A stretch of DNA of 64,000 nucleotides, taken from positions 13,282 to 77,281 of the forward strand of contig DDED01000160.1 of assembly GCA_002336035.1 (NCBI GenBank), written 5' to 3'. Below, in pieces: positions 17,911-26,258 of the stretch. The notes under the pieces are model-generated. The model was not told where the DNA came from. It saw nothing but the letters and a program-made list of their open reading frames with translations, and ran no database searches. The position numbers and the translations under genes were made by a program. How positions within the stretch are numbered: position 1 is the first letter of the stretch; the number at the start of each line of letters is the position of its first letter. Origin of the DNA: Cellvibrionales bacterium UBA1963. Lineage in GTDB: Bacteria > Pseudomonadota > Gammaproteobacteria > Pseudomonadales > UBA7434.

Positions 17911-19107
17911 ATGGATACTAGTCAAGGGCCACTTCAGGGCGTGAAAGTACTCGACCTATCCACGGCAATAGCAGCGCCGTTCGGCAGCGGGATGATGGCG
18001 GATCAAGGCGCTGAAGTTATCAAAATAGAAGCGCCGGGTATTGGTGACGTAATGCGCTATATCGGCTCCAGTTGTCACGGTGTAACTGCTATGTTTCATA
18101 TGGCGAATCGCGGTAAGCGTGGTTTGGCCATTGATTTAAAAAAGCAAAAAGGACTGGCGGTATTTTTAAAGCTAGTTGCGGATGCCGATGTCGTTATTCA
18201 TAACTTTCGTGTTGGCGTGGTTGAGCGCTTAGGCATTAGTTATGACGACTTAGTCGCAGTCAATCCGGAATTAATTTATATCTCAGTCTATGGATTTGGC
18301 CATCAAGGCCCTGATGCTCATCGACGTGCTTATGATAATGTTATTCAGGCTTTCTCGGGCGTGACTTATAACCAAGCAAATGCTGAGACAGGTGAGCCGA
18401 TGCAATGCTATCAAGCGATTGCTGATAAAATGACAGGCATGAATGTGTCGATGGCTGCTAGTTCAGCATTGTTTGCCAGGGCTATGGGCAGAGGTGGCCA
18501 GCATATTCGATTGAATATGGTCGATAGCATGGTGCATTTTTTGTGGATGGATGCTTCTGAAAAAGCCACCTTTCTAGAACCTGAAGCGGTCTTAGGCCAG
18601 CAAGTTGCGAAGGGGGTTAAGTTGATGAAGTTTGCCAATGGTTACGGTCAGTCGGCACCAGTATCGGATGCTGAATTTCATGGATTATGTGACGCATTTA
18701 ATGTCGATTCGCATGCTGAGCCTCGAGTTGAAACGATAATGGATCGCGCGGCTAATAAAGAAGTAGTAACAGAGGTCATTCAACGCGTGTATGCCAATGC
18801 AGCTAGCATCGATGTTGATGAGGCCATTGCCGCTATGGTTGCTAATGATGTGCCTTGCGCTAAAGCGATGGACATAAAAGATTTACCCGACCATCCGCAG
18901 ATGATCGCTAATGGTACTTTTGTAAGCAGTGAGCATCCGATAGCGGGCAAGATTCGTGAACCACGCATGGCGCCTCAATTTGAAGGCACGCCAGCAGGCG
19001 TGGGTTTTTCTAGCCCATCAGTCGGCCAACACAATGATGAAATCATGCACGAGCTGGGTTTAGCGGACGAGATTGAAGACCTGCGTGCGGCAGGTGTATT
19101 AAGCTAA
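17911..19107 (+). CDS. CaiB/BaiF family (class III) CoA-transferase
   Basis: Transfers CoA between carboxylic acids through a covalent aspartyl intermediate. The family opening LQGVKVLDLSTAIAAPFGSG, EVIKIEAPGIGD and ANRGKRGLAIDLK are present, and IRLNMVDSMVHFLW fits the region beyond the catalytic Asp, which I place around the NMVDS or GEPMQ segments without certainty. The ATG at 17911 has GAGGA seven bases upstream; another ATG at 17893 is possible. The frame also runs back into the epimerase gene but that part is not used. Acid substrate unknown; the neighbouring epimerase suggests an alicyclic or branched acid, which is only inference. Confidence 0.85.
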   Translation: MDTSQGPLQGVKVLDLSTAIAAPFGSGMMADQGAEVIKIEAPGIGDVMRYIGSSCHGVTAMFHMANRGKRGLAIDLKKQKGLAVFLKLVADADVVIHNFRVGVVERLGISYDDLVAVNPELIYISVYGFGHQGPDAHRRAYDNVIQAFSGVTYNQANAETGEPMQCYQAIADKMTGMNVSMAASSALFARAMGRGGQHIRLNMVDSMVHFLWMDASEKATFLEPEAVLGQQVAKGVKLMKFANGYGQSAPVSDAEFHGLCDAFNVDSHAEPRVETIMDRAANKEVVTEVIQRVYANAASIDVDEAIAAMVANDVPCAKAMDIKDLPDHPQMIANGTFVSSEHPIAGKIREPRMAPQFEGTPAGVGFSSPSVGQHNDEIMHELGLADEIEDLRAAGVLS

Positions 19108-19145
19108 TTGTTAATCGTTGAGTACAATAAAAAGGACAAAATTTT

Positions 19146-20030
19146 ATGAAACATATTCCAATGCTGTTAATACTGGGCTGTTTATTTGCCTGTGGTGATT
19201 CCAGCGAACAGGCCGACCAGCGTGTGATGCCCATCGATATTGCTAGCGATCAACGAGAACCTTACCGCAAGCTTGCAATGGACGGTGCAGAGAACTTTCG
19301 CGATCTTGGCGGTTATCAAACGCGTGACGGGAAAACGGTCAAGTGGGGGGTATTATACCGTTCAGACAGTTTGGCCGATCTAAGTGAGCGAGATTTAGCG
19401 TTTCTTCAGCGTTTGAAGGTTAAGCAAATCGTCGATTTTCGCACTCCGTTTGAAAAAGCGGAAGACCCGGATCGCATACCCGCAGGCATTCAATACGTGG
19501 AACGTGAAATCGATGTGGAAGGCACGGCAGTCAAAGAGTTGTTTGAAAAAATTTCTTCAGGTGATATTGATGATTTAAACGCAGTAGAATTAATGGAAAA
19601 TGCCAATCGCGCGTTTGTCTCCTCGCAGCAGCATGTTTATGGCCCACATCTAAAAAGTTTACTTGATGATGATAATATCCCTAGCGTGGCGCATTGCACT
19701 GGCGGCAAAGACCGTGCAGGATTTGGTGCTGCCATTACGTTGCTGGCATTGGGTGTGCCAGAAGAAGCAGTGATTAATGACTTTATGCTCACCAATGTTT
19801 ATACCAAAGAAAAGATTAATAAATACATTTGGATGATTCGATTAGGGTCTTTTTTTAGAACCGATCCTGAAAAGATAAGACCCTTATTAGGCGTTGAGCG
19901 GAGTTTTATCGTGGCGGCGCTCGACCAAATGAAGACAGAATACGGTTCAATTGATAATTATTTTCGTCAAGGCTTGGGATTAACAGATGACGAACTGGTT
20001 CGTTTACGGTCGAGATTTTTAGAAGGCTAG
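19146..20030 (+). CDS. Lipoprotein tyrosine phosphatase (Y_phosphatase3-like)
   Basis: The N-terminus is a lipoprotein signal with lipobox LFAC (Cys17), so the enzyme should be tethered in the cell envelope. The body has NFRDLGGYQT, KWGVLYRSDSL, IVDFRTPFEKA and the P-loop HCTGGKDRAG with catalytic Cys184 and Arg190. This is the layout of bacterial tyrosine/lipid phosphatases of the Y_phosphatase3 family; the usual T after KDR is Ala here. It lies 38 bp after the CoA-transferase on the same strand. Substrate unknown (protein, lipid or sugar phosphate). Confidence 0.82.
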   Translation: MKHIPMLLILGCLFACGDSSEQADQRVMPIDIASDQREPYRKLAMDGAENFRDLGGYQTRDGKTVKWGVLYRSDSLADLSERDLAFLQRLKVKQIVDFRTPFEKAEDPDRIPAGIQYVEREIDVEGTAVKELFEKISSGDIDDLNAVELMENANRAFVSSQQHVYGPHLKSLLDDDNIPSVAHCTGGKDRAGFGAAITLLALGVPEEAVINDFMLTNVYTKEKINKYIWMIRLGSFFRTDPEKIRPLLGVERSFIVAALDQMKTEYGSIDNYFRQGLGLTDDELVRLRSRFLEG

Positions 20031-20141
20031 CGTCTAAGTCATACTTCCACCGTCACAAAACTGTGTGCGAGATGGGCAGAGGGTCCATAAAATAGGTATA
20101 CTTGTTAAAGGTTACGCTATTTCACTCACATCGGACACTTA

Positions 20142-20603
20142 TTGAGTATGGTTCAATCCACGATAAATAAGACATTGCAAAACGCTGAGGCAATGTGTCT
20201 TGATGCGGGTGTTAGGTTAACCGTAAAACGCAAAAGAACGTTAGCTTTATTATTAGAGGCGCAATCCCCCATTTCGGCTTATGAGTTAATCGATCAGTAC
20301 AACGTTTGTTACAGCGGGTCGCTTACTGCGATGTCGGCTTATCGTATGTTGAACTTTCTAGTCGAAGCAACGCTCGCACATCGATTAAATTCGGTTAATA
20401 AATATACGGCGTGTGAGCATATTAATTGCGACCACGCGCACCACCTGCCTCAATTTCTCATCTGTGGTAATTGTCAGTCAGTCTCCGAGGCAAGTATTCG
20501 ACCAGAAACGTTAAATAAATTAAAAACCGATGTCCTCGACTCAGGCTTTACTCTTAATAATCAACAGCTTGAGCTTCATGGTTTGTGCAGTGACTGCCGC
20601 TAA
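20142..20603 (+). CDS. zur: Fur family regulator, probably Zur
   Basis: A metal-sensing repressor. The winged-helix N-terminal half contains GVRLTVKRKRTLALLLEA and SAMSAYRMLNFL-like DNA-binding helices. The C-terminal half has the zinc site region with DHAHHLPQFLICGNCQ and a closing CSDC pair, the two-CxxC pattern typical of Zur. The start is either TTG (20142) or ATG (20148). Directly downstream are His-rich secreted proteins and a ZnuD-like receptor, which supports a zinc rather than iron role. I cannot exclude another Fur-family metal specificity from sequence alone. Confidence 0.85.
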   Translation: MSMVQSTINKTLQNAEAMCLDAGVRLTVKRKRTLALLLEAQSPISAYELIDQYNVCYSGSLTAMSAYRMLNFLVEATLAHRLNSVNKYTACEHINCDHAHHLPQFLICGNCQSVSEASIRPETLNKLKTDVLDSGFTLNNQQLELHGLCSDCR

Positions 20604-20725
20604 AAAAGTTCTTATAATGATCATTTAACAGCTTTTACCTCCCCCTATATTATGTTGTCAAAACGTAGCCTCTCCGTTACGCCCACGTTAATTGTGAAAC
20701 AGTTTAATTATTACCCAGTCTGGTC

Positions 20726-20755
20726 TTGTAATGCACAAATGATATGTTGTATCAT
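20726..20755 (+). promoter_or_regulatory. Promoter with overlapping Fur/Zur-type operator
   Basis: ATGATA-TGTTG-TATCAT (20739-20755) is a perfect 6-5-6 palindrome. Its TGATA-N5-TATCA core has the geometry of a 15-bp Fur-family site. It overlaps a possible -10 box (TATCAT, 20750-20755) that stands 18 bp from TTGTAA (20726-20731). Metal-dependent repression of the gene starting at 20825 is the natural reading. The arms do not match the GTTATA-type enterobacterial Zur box, so the regulator's identity is inferred. Confidence 0.55.
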
Positions 20756-20824
20756 ATTGGACATCAGAACAACTGGTCTGAATAAATATTGGAACTTATA
20801 GAAATAATTAAACTGGACAGAACA

Positions 20825-21514
20825 ATGAAGGACTTAATTTTAGCGGGACTTTTTTCTGTGTTTGCTGCATCTGCATTTGCAAATGAACATGATCATGGGC
20901 ATGGCGATCACGGCGATATCGTTGGTGAGGCAGAGGGCGGCGCAATAGAAGTAGAAACCGGCATGCCATTAGCAGGTGGCGGTCGATTATTTGAGGCTGA
21001 TTTTGGTGATTTTGCACTCGGTACTTACGCAACGAATGCGCCAGGCTTTGAAGTGGAAGACGGCCCATTTGGCGCTTTGAATTACCTTGCCTACAACATG
21101 CAAAGCGATCTAAAAAGTTGGGATGGAATAAGTTGGGTTACTTCTTCTAACAGCCTATTCAGCATAGAAAACGACTATGAATCACCTACCCTTCAACCTT
21201 TTGCTAAAGGCATGATTGGTCAAGCAGATGATGACGGCGGTGTACATACCCATATTGATTTCTTCATTGACCCTAATGCAGCAGTTGGTGCTTACCTGAT
21301 TGAATTTATATTAGAGGGTTATACAGATAATGCCTTACAGTCTAGCAATGGCTATTCATCAGACTCCGTCTTTATTGCTTTCAATAATGGTTTAAGCTCA
21401 GAAGATTATGAGTTTGGTATAGACGCAATGTCACCCGTACCCGTACCTGCTGCGGCCTGGTTATTTGTGTCAGGTTTAGCTGGCTTGGCTGGACTTCGCA
21501 AAGCGAGAAAATAA
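20825..21514 (+). CDS. Secreted His-rich protein with PEP-CTERM-like tail (paralogue 1)
   Basis: The start is ATG 20825, which begins a clear signal peptide (MKDLILAGLFSVFAASAFA). The mature N-terminus is His/Asp-rich (NEHDHGHGDHGD), likely metal binding. The body has FGDFALGTYATNAPGF, VHTHIDFFI and GAYLIEFILEG, shared in pattern with the products at 21608 and 26259. The C-terminus, VPVPAAAWLFVSGLAGLAG followed by RKARK, is a VPLPA/PEP-CTERM sorting signal, so an exosortase would process it. I recall an NCBI family called all3515 Zur-repressed PEP-CTERM protein; membership is plausible but unchecked. No exosortase gene is in this window. Confidence 0.75.
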   Translation: MKDLILAGLFSVFAASAFANEHDHGHGDHGDIVGEAEGGAIEVETGMPLAGGGRLFEADFGDFALGTYATNAPGFEVEDGPFGALNYLAYNMQSDLKSWDGISWVTSSNSLFSIENDYESPTLQPFAKGMIGQADDDGGVHTHIDFFIDPNAAVGAYLIEFILEGYTDNALQSSNGYSSDSVFIAFNNGLSSEDYEFGIDAMSPVPVPAAAWLFVSGLAGLAGLRKARK

Positions 21515-21536
21515 AACTCAATATTTGAGTTACCCT

Positions 21537-21569
21537 AATAAACCCAGAGGATTCTACTCTGGGTTTATT
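21537..21569 (+). terminator. Rho-independent terminator after paralogue 1
   Basis: A perfect 13-bp stem (AATAAACCCAGAG and its complement) with a 7-base loop, followed by a T-rich run. It separates the first secreted-protein gene from the four-gene operon that follows. Confidence 0.88.
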
Positions 21570-21607
21570 GTTTATTGTTTATTACGTTATAAAGGTAGGT
21601 GAAGATA

Positions 21608-22399
21608 GTGAAAAAGGGTGGATTCACGTTGATTAAAATTTTGAGTTTTGCAATAGCATTCTTGATAGGTCCTGTGTCTATTTCATATGCCCAACACAGT
21701 GATATATGGTTAACACTCACTGACAATCAAGTAACGCCGACCGAAATTAACTCTGAAACCAACAGTCCTACCCTTGTTGATCTGACGACCGGAAAATTTT
21801 TATATCCCACTACCTTCGGCACTCCTAGTAATCCAGAAATACCAACAACAGGTGACCCTGGCTTCCAATCATCAGCGAATACGTTTGACCCAGGTTATAT
21901 GTATTACCGTGCGGTAGGCTCTTTATGGTTCTGGAATGGCCAAGCATGGGTGAATAATGTCGTTGATCAAGAAAGAGTTAAACTCCGAGATGTTCAGTAT
22001 GCTTACTCATTTGTTACACCAGATGGAGTTAGTAGCCCAGTAGGCGCAATTGACCAAATCGGTGGGGGTGGCTCTGTACATCAGCACATAAACTTTTATA
22101 TTGAGAATTTAGGGTCAGCTAATCCAGCAACTGGCGCCTACATGATCGACATTGAGCTTTTCGTCACAAATACGATAGGCGGCAGTTTAGAAACGCACCT
22201 AAGCTCTGATCCCGTCAGAATCGCATTTAACTATCAAATGAGTGAAACCGAATTTAGCGTTGCTATTAATGCACTCACATCGCCAACAGAGCCAGAACCT
22301 GTTTCGGTCCCCATGCCGAATGGCGCTCTGTTCTTGTTAGCTGCTTTGCTGTTAATATTTGGCTCTTTTAAGAACCGACGCAAAACTATAGTAAGATAA
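21608..22399 (+). CDS. Secreted protein with PEP-CTERM-like tail (paralogue 2)
   Basis: I chose the GTG at 21608, six bases after AGGTG; a GTG at 21599 is in the same frame. A signal peptide (KILSFAIAFLIGPVSISYA) is followed by DPGFQSSANTF, a GSLWFWNGQAWVNN segment, SVHQHINFYI and GAYMIDIELFV. These correspond in order to GSLRFW..RWLND, VHAHLDFCL and GAYLIEIQLF in the product at 26259, so the two are related; paralogue 1 is more distant. The C-terminus has VPMPNGALFLLAALLLIFG then a basic KNRRK tail, a divergent PEP-CTERM-like anchor. First gene of the tight operon ending at 27140. Function unknown. Confidence 0.7.
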   Translation: MKKGGFTLIKILSFAIAFLIGPVSISYAQHSDIWLTLTDNQVTPTEINSETNSPTLVDLTTGKFLYPTTFGTPSNPEIPTTGDPGFQSSANTFDPGYMYYRAVGSLWFWNGQAWVNNVVDQERVKLRDVQYAYSFVTPDGVSSPVGAIDQIGGGGSVHQHINFYIENLGSANPATGAYMIDIELFVTNTIGGSLETHLSSDPVRIAFNYQMSETEFSVAINALTSPTEPEPVSVPMPNGALFLLAALLLIFGSFKNRRKTIVR

Positions 22400-22418
22400 T
22401 TTTTTAATTTTCAGCCTT

Positions 22419-23966
22419 TTGAGTGTTAATAAACCTGTGATAAATGCTTCTGGTTTTTTTTTGAAAATATGGTTTGAAAAAATCGCTTTTTTTAATTCTC
22501 CTCTTGTTAGGGCACTATTGCTTGCTTGTTTATTGACTGGCTGTGAGGGCGATGTCAGCGGCGGAGAGCAGACTGTAGTCAGTTCAGGAGGCCCAGCCTC
22601 GGGCGCCAGATTATTTGTTAATAATGTGGATGGAAACGATAATAACGACGGTATTAGTTTGCCCTTTAAATCACTTCAATACGCGCTGGATCAACTCCGG
22701 CCAGGCGATGTGCTGGTGATTCAGAGTACTGAGCAGGATTATCAAACAGATCAAGAGATCTCAGACCCTAATATTGATGGCAACATTCTGCGAGGCTTTC
22801 GATTAAGTACAAGCGGGACAAAATCTGCACCGATTGTTATTGAGGGTGATATCACTTCACCCCCCACTATTCATCAAGGGCAATCTGACTTTGCTAATGA
22901 CGGTAGTGCTCGGATTGGCCTGCTATTGGACTGCGTTAGTCACGTTGTTGTACGAAATCTAATAATAAGAGGAGTCAATGAGGCCGGTATTAGCAGTTCT
23001 ATGGTGGGTGCTTGCGAAACAAGTAATGTCACTTTAGACGGCAACACTATTTACGATGTTTATGGTGAAAAGTATGTTGGCGGCATTCGGCTAATGGGCG
23101 TTAACGAGGTCATTATTCAGAACAATAAAATTCGTGATGTTTACACTCGGCAAGCTAATGAAGAACGTGGTTTGATTAAAGCTGGTAGCAGCCTATCCAA
23201 TATTTTCATAGGCGATAATACATTTAATAATTTAGATGCCGGTGTTGTCCTTAATGCGCAGGGATTTGGTAGTACTGATTTTTATCCTGAAGAAGCGATA
23301 GTAAATATTCAGATACATAACAATACTTTTAAGCAAGTTGTGCGGCCAGTTAACTTCTATAATCAAATAAATGATTCCTCGGGAATTTATGAAATTAAAA
23401 CAGGGTTATTCAAGTCTGTTGATGTTTCGGGTAATTTATTTCTTACTGTGGAGGAATCTGCAATATTGGTTGAGCTAGGAGACAGTGAATATCAGTCAGA
23501 ATCTTTTTGTCTATTCAATAATAATTTCATTGACACCGATTTGTCGGCAATTGATATTACAGGGGTTCAATACGCTGAGATATTTAATAATATTTTTGTT
23601 AGGCCGGAGAGTAATATTTTAGTGACACGGTCGCCTCAGAGTTCTATTGTAAATAGTATTGCCTACAGTAATTTTAATTTGTTTTTGGACGTTAAATATT
23701 TAACGTGGCAATTAGATGTAGGAGGTATGGCAGAGGAAGACTTTTCGGACCTGTCGAATTGGCAATATGCTCAATCTCATCCTGAGCTTAGCGTGGGGCC
23801 AGATCTCGACTCTTCAAATAATGATCCTCTATTTATAGATCCGCTTGATGATTTTCGTTTGTCCGACGCATCTCCTGCTTTGCTAGCAGGGCGGTACGGT
23901 GCCTCTATTGGCTATGACTATACTTTGCCGTTAGATTTTAAGTCTAACTGTCGAATGCTATTTTGA
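22419..23966 (+). CDS. Parallel beta-helix lipoprotein (DUF1565-like)
   Basis: A lipobox LLTGC (about residue 42 from the TTG at 22419) predicts an envelope lipoprotein. The region LFVNNVDGNDNNDGIS then PFKSLQYALDQLRPGD is typical of DUF1565/right-handed beta-helix proteins, and repeated short turns with N-N and I-x-N spacing run through residues 150-400. The end (ASPALLAGRYGASIGYDY) resembles the choice-of-anchor Q segment. No ATG opens the frame; TTG 22419 or GTG 22437 are possible starts. It lies 19 bp after the previous gene and touches the next. Its role beside a metal receptor is unclear; binding surface glycans or peptidoglycan is one guess. Confidence 0.68.
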   Translation: MSVNKPVINASGFFLKIWFEKIAFFNSPLVRALLLACLLTGCEGDVSGGEQTVVSSGGPASGARLFVNNVDGNDNNDGISLPFKSLQYALDQLRPGDVLVIQSTEQDYQTDQEISDPNIDGNILRGFRLSTSGTKSAPIVIEGDITSPPTIHQGQSDFANDGSARIGLLLDCVSHVVVRNLIIRGVNEAGISSSMVGACETSNVTLDGNTIYDVYGEKYVGGIRLMGVNEVIIQNNKIRDVYTRQANEERGLIKAGSSLSNIFIGDNTFNNLDAGVVLNAQGFGSTDFYPEEAIVNIQIHNNTFKQVVRPVNFYNQINDSSGIYEIKTGLFKSVDVSGNLFLTVEESAILVELGDSEYQSESFCLFNNNFIDTDLSAIDITGVQYAEIFNNIFVRPESNILVTRSPQSSIVNSIAYSNFNLFLDVKYLTWQLDVGGMAEEDFSDLSNWQYAQSHPELSVGPDLDSSNNDPLFIDPLDDFRLSDASPALLAGRYGASIGYDYTLPLDFKSNCRMLF

Positions 23967-23971
23967 GTTTA

Positions 23972-26257
23972 ATGTTTATGCCATATGCTAAAGCACAGCA
24001 GTCTTTATCCCTTTTACTTAAATCGATTCGATTAAGGCGTGGTGTATTGTCAGCCATCAGTGCAGCCACTTTTTTTTCTTCTATGGCGGTTGCCGAAAAC
24101 GCCATGGAGGAAGTGACGATTAATGCCCAGCAACAGGTACAACAATCAATTTTAGGCTTTAGTACAATCGAATTATCAGGCGAAGAGTTACTCAGCAAAC
24201 AAAGCGTTACTTTAGGTGATACGCTGGCCAATGAGATTGGCGTACACAATGCTTCATACGGTCCCGGTGTTGGCCTGCCTGTGTTGCGTGGCCTCTCTGG
24301 CGTGCGTGTGCGACTCAGCGCAGACGGTATCGGTGCATGGGACGGTTCCTCTCTTAGTCCTGACCATGCGACGGCTGTAGAACCTGCGCTAGCTAAAAGT
24401 ATTCGGGTAATCAAAGGGCCTGCAACTGTTCTGCATGGCAATAATGCAATTGGTGGCGCGGTAGAAGTAATTAATGGGAGAATTGCTGAGGAATTAGATT
24501 ATCAAGCATTGAGCTCAGTCTTTGAACTAAGAAAAGAACTAAGCAACGATCATCAGCGTGACACCGCGATTGCTAAGCTTAAAACCGAAATGGGCAATTG
24601 GGTTTTACAAGTGGATGGCTTTATGAGGAGCGCTGAAGATATGAGTATTCCAGCGTTGGCCATTGAAGAAGAAGCCATCGAGCAAGTTTTTGGTATCAGT
24701 AATTCAGATAACACCTTTGGTACAGTATTAAATACTGATTCAGAAACAGACAGTGGTTCAATTGGGCTAAGTTATGTCAATGATGATTTTTTTATTGGTG
24801 GTTCAAGCACAATAATTAACAGTGATTACGGTATCCCGCCTGGCGCGCATACCGAGCCTGCGGATTCGCCAGGGCATAGTCATACACATCCAGTTGGTGA
24901 CAACATCGCTGCTCAGTCGCGCGTTCGTATTGATTTAGAGCAGGAGCGACATCTATTCAAGATTGGCGGTAAGCTGAGTCAGTTGGGTCTTGAGAACTTT
25001 CGCTTAACAATAGGAAATATTAAATATCAGCATCTTGAATTTGAACAAGATCCAATAACACAGGAATTCTTAAATGGCACTCGGTTTAAGAATGACGTGC
25101 TTGAAATTAAAGCCGAAGTTAACCACCACCTACTGGATCGGCTTAACACAAAGCACAGCGGCAAGATGGGTTTACAATGGGTAGATCTAGAGTTTTCTGC
25201 TGAGAACATGCGTATATTAGGCGGTGGCGAGGATTTTATTCCTGCGGCTGATCAACGCTCGCTTGGTCTTTTCTTTTATGATCAGTTTCCATTAGCTATA
25301 GGTCTTCTGGAGATAGGTGGGCGCTATGAATGGCAAGAGATCTCACAACGTGAGTTAACAGCTGGATTGTTGCCCAACAATACCCAGTTTCTGCACGAGC
25401 CGATTACTTATCAAAACTATACTTTTTCAGGTGCATTAAGTCTTGATTTATCCGATCGGCATCGATTGGTGCTTGGATTAAACTTGGCACAGCGCTCGCC
25501 TGAAATACAAGAATTACTTTCGCTGGGACCGCATCTATCCACGCGTTCATACGATGTTGGCTTGCTGTTATTTAATAGTCAATCAGATGATTCTCCACCT
25601 GAGGCTGAAAAATTTAAGGGCGTTGATGTGCGCTGGGAGTGGCAGGGTGATATTGGCGATATGACTAGCTCTGTGTTTTATACCGAAGTGGATGATTTTA
25701 TTTATCAGAAAAGAAGGACGAGAGGCGGACTTTTTGACATTTCGGATAACGTTTTTCGCAGTGCATGTGTCCGACTAGAGGAGTGTATTTCTGTTTTTGA
25801 TTATACGCAGCACGACGCCACGCTGAGCGGCTATGAATGGCAGTGGGCACTGCCCCCTATTGACCTTCTAGGTTCTGAGCTTCAAATAGAATTATTTGCC
25901 GATCATATTCGAGGAAGGCTAACAAACAATGAGGATTTACCGAGAATGCCGCCTGCACGACGAGGCATTGGTCTGGAGTGGGCAAACGGGATTTTCTACT
26001 CAGAACTGCGTTATAATTTTGTCGCTGCGCAGGAAAAAATTGGAGAAAGTGAAGCTCCAACTTCTGCCTATGAGTTGTTGAATGCTTATATTTCTCTTAC
26101 AGACGTCATTGACGGTCCGTATTATCAAGAAAGGATTGTTTTTTTTCAGATGAAAAATTTATTAAATGAAGATATTCGAAAATCGACGTCCTTTTTAAGA
26201 AACTTCACTCCCGAGCCCGGTAGAGAGATAGTCTTAGGTATACGGTATCAACTTTAA
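23972..26257 (+). CDS. ZnuD-like TonB-dependent outer membrane receptor
   Basis: A 22-stranded outer-membrane receptor with a plug. The signal peptide ends near MAVAENA. The plug has LSGEELLSKQSVTLGDTLA, VLRGLSGVRVRLSADG, SSLSPDHATAVEPALA and IRVIKGPATVLHGNNAIGG, a series I know from ZnuD-type zinc receptors. An extracellular loop about 290 residues in carries AHTEPADSPGHSHTHP, as in ZnuD's metal-catching loop. The C-terminus ends in an aromatic-rich beta strand (ILGIRYQL type). ATG 23972 is preferred over the overlapping TTG 23963. The substrate is probably zinc or a zinc chelate, inferred from homology and context. Confidence 0.82.
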   Translation: MFMPYAKAQQSLSLLLKSIRLRRGVLSAISAATFFSSMAVAENAMEEVTINAQQQVQQSILGFSTIELSGEELLSKQSVTLGDTLANEIGVHNASYGPGVGLPVLRGLSGVRVRLSADGIGAWDGSSLSPDHATAVEPALAKSIRVIKGPATVLHGNNAIGGAVEVINGRIAEELDYQALSSVFELRKELSNDHQRDTAIAKLKTEMGNWVLQVDGFMRSAEDMSIPALAIEEEAIEQVFGISNSDNTFGTVLNTDSETDSGSIGLSYVNDDFFIGGSSTIINSDYGIPPGAHTEPADSPGHSHTHPVGDNIAAQSRVRIDLEQERHLFKIGGKLSQLGLENFRLTIGNIKYQHLEFEQDPITQEFLNGTRFKNDVLEIKAEVNHHLLDRLNTKHSGKMGLQWVDLEFSAENMRILGGGEDFIPAADQRSLGLFFYDQFPLAIGLLEIGGRYEWQEISQRELTAGLLPNNTQFLHEPITYQNYTFSGALSLDLSDRHRLVLGLNLAQRSPEIQELLSLGPHLSTRSYDVGLLLFNSQSDDSPPEAEKFKGVDVRWEWQGDIGDMTSSVFYTEVDDFIYQKRRTRGGLFDISDNVFRSACVRLEECISVFDYTQHDATLSGYEWQWALPPIDLLGSELQIELFADHIRGRLTNNEDLPRMPPARRGIGLEWANGIFYSELRYNFVAAQEKIGESEAPTSAYELLNAYISLTDVIDGPYYQERIVFFQMKNLLNEDIRKSTSFLRNFTPEPGREIVLGIRYQL

Positions 26258-26258
26258 T

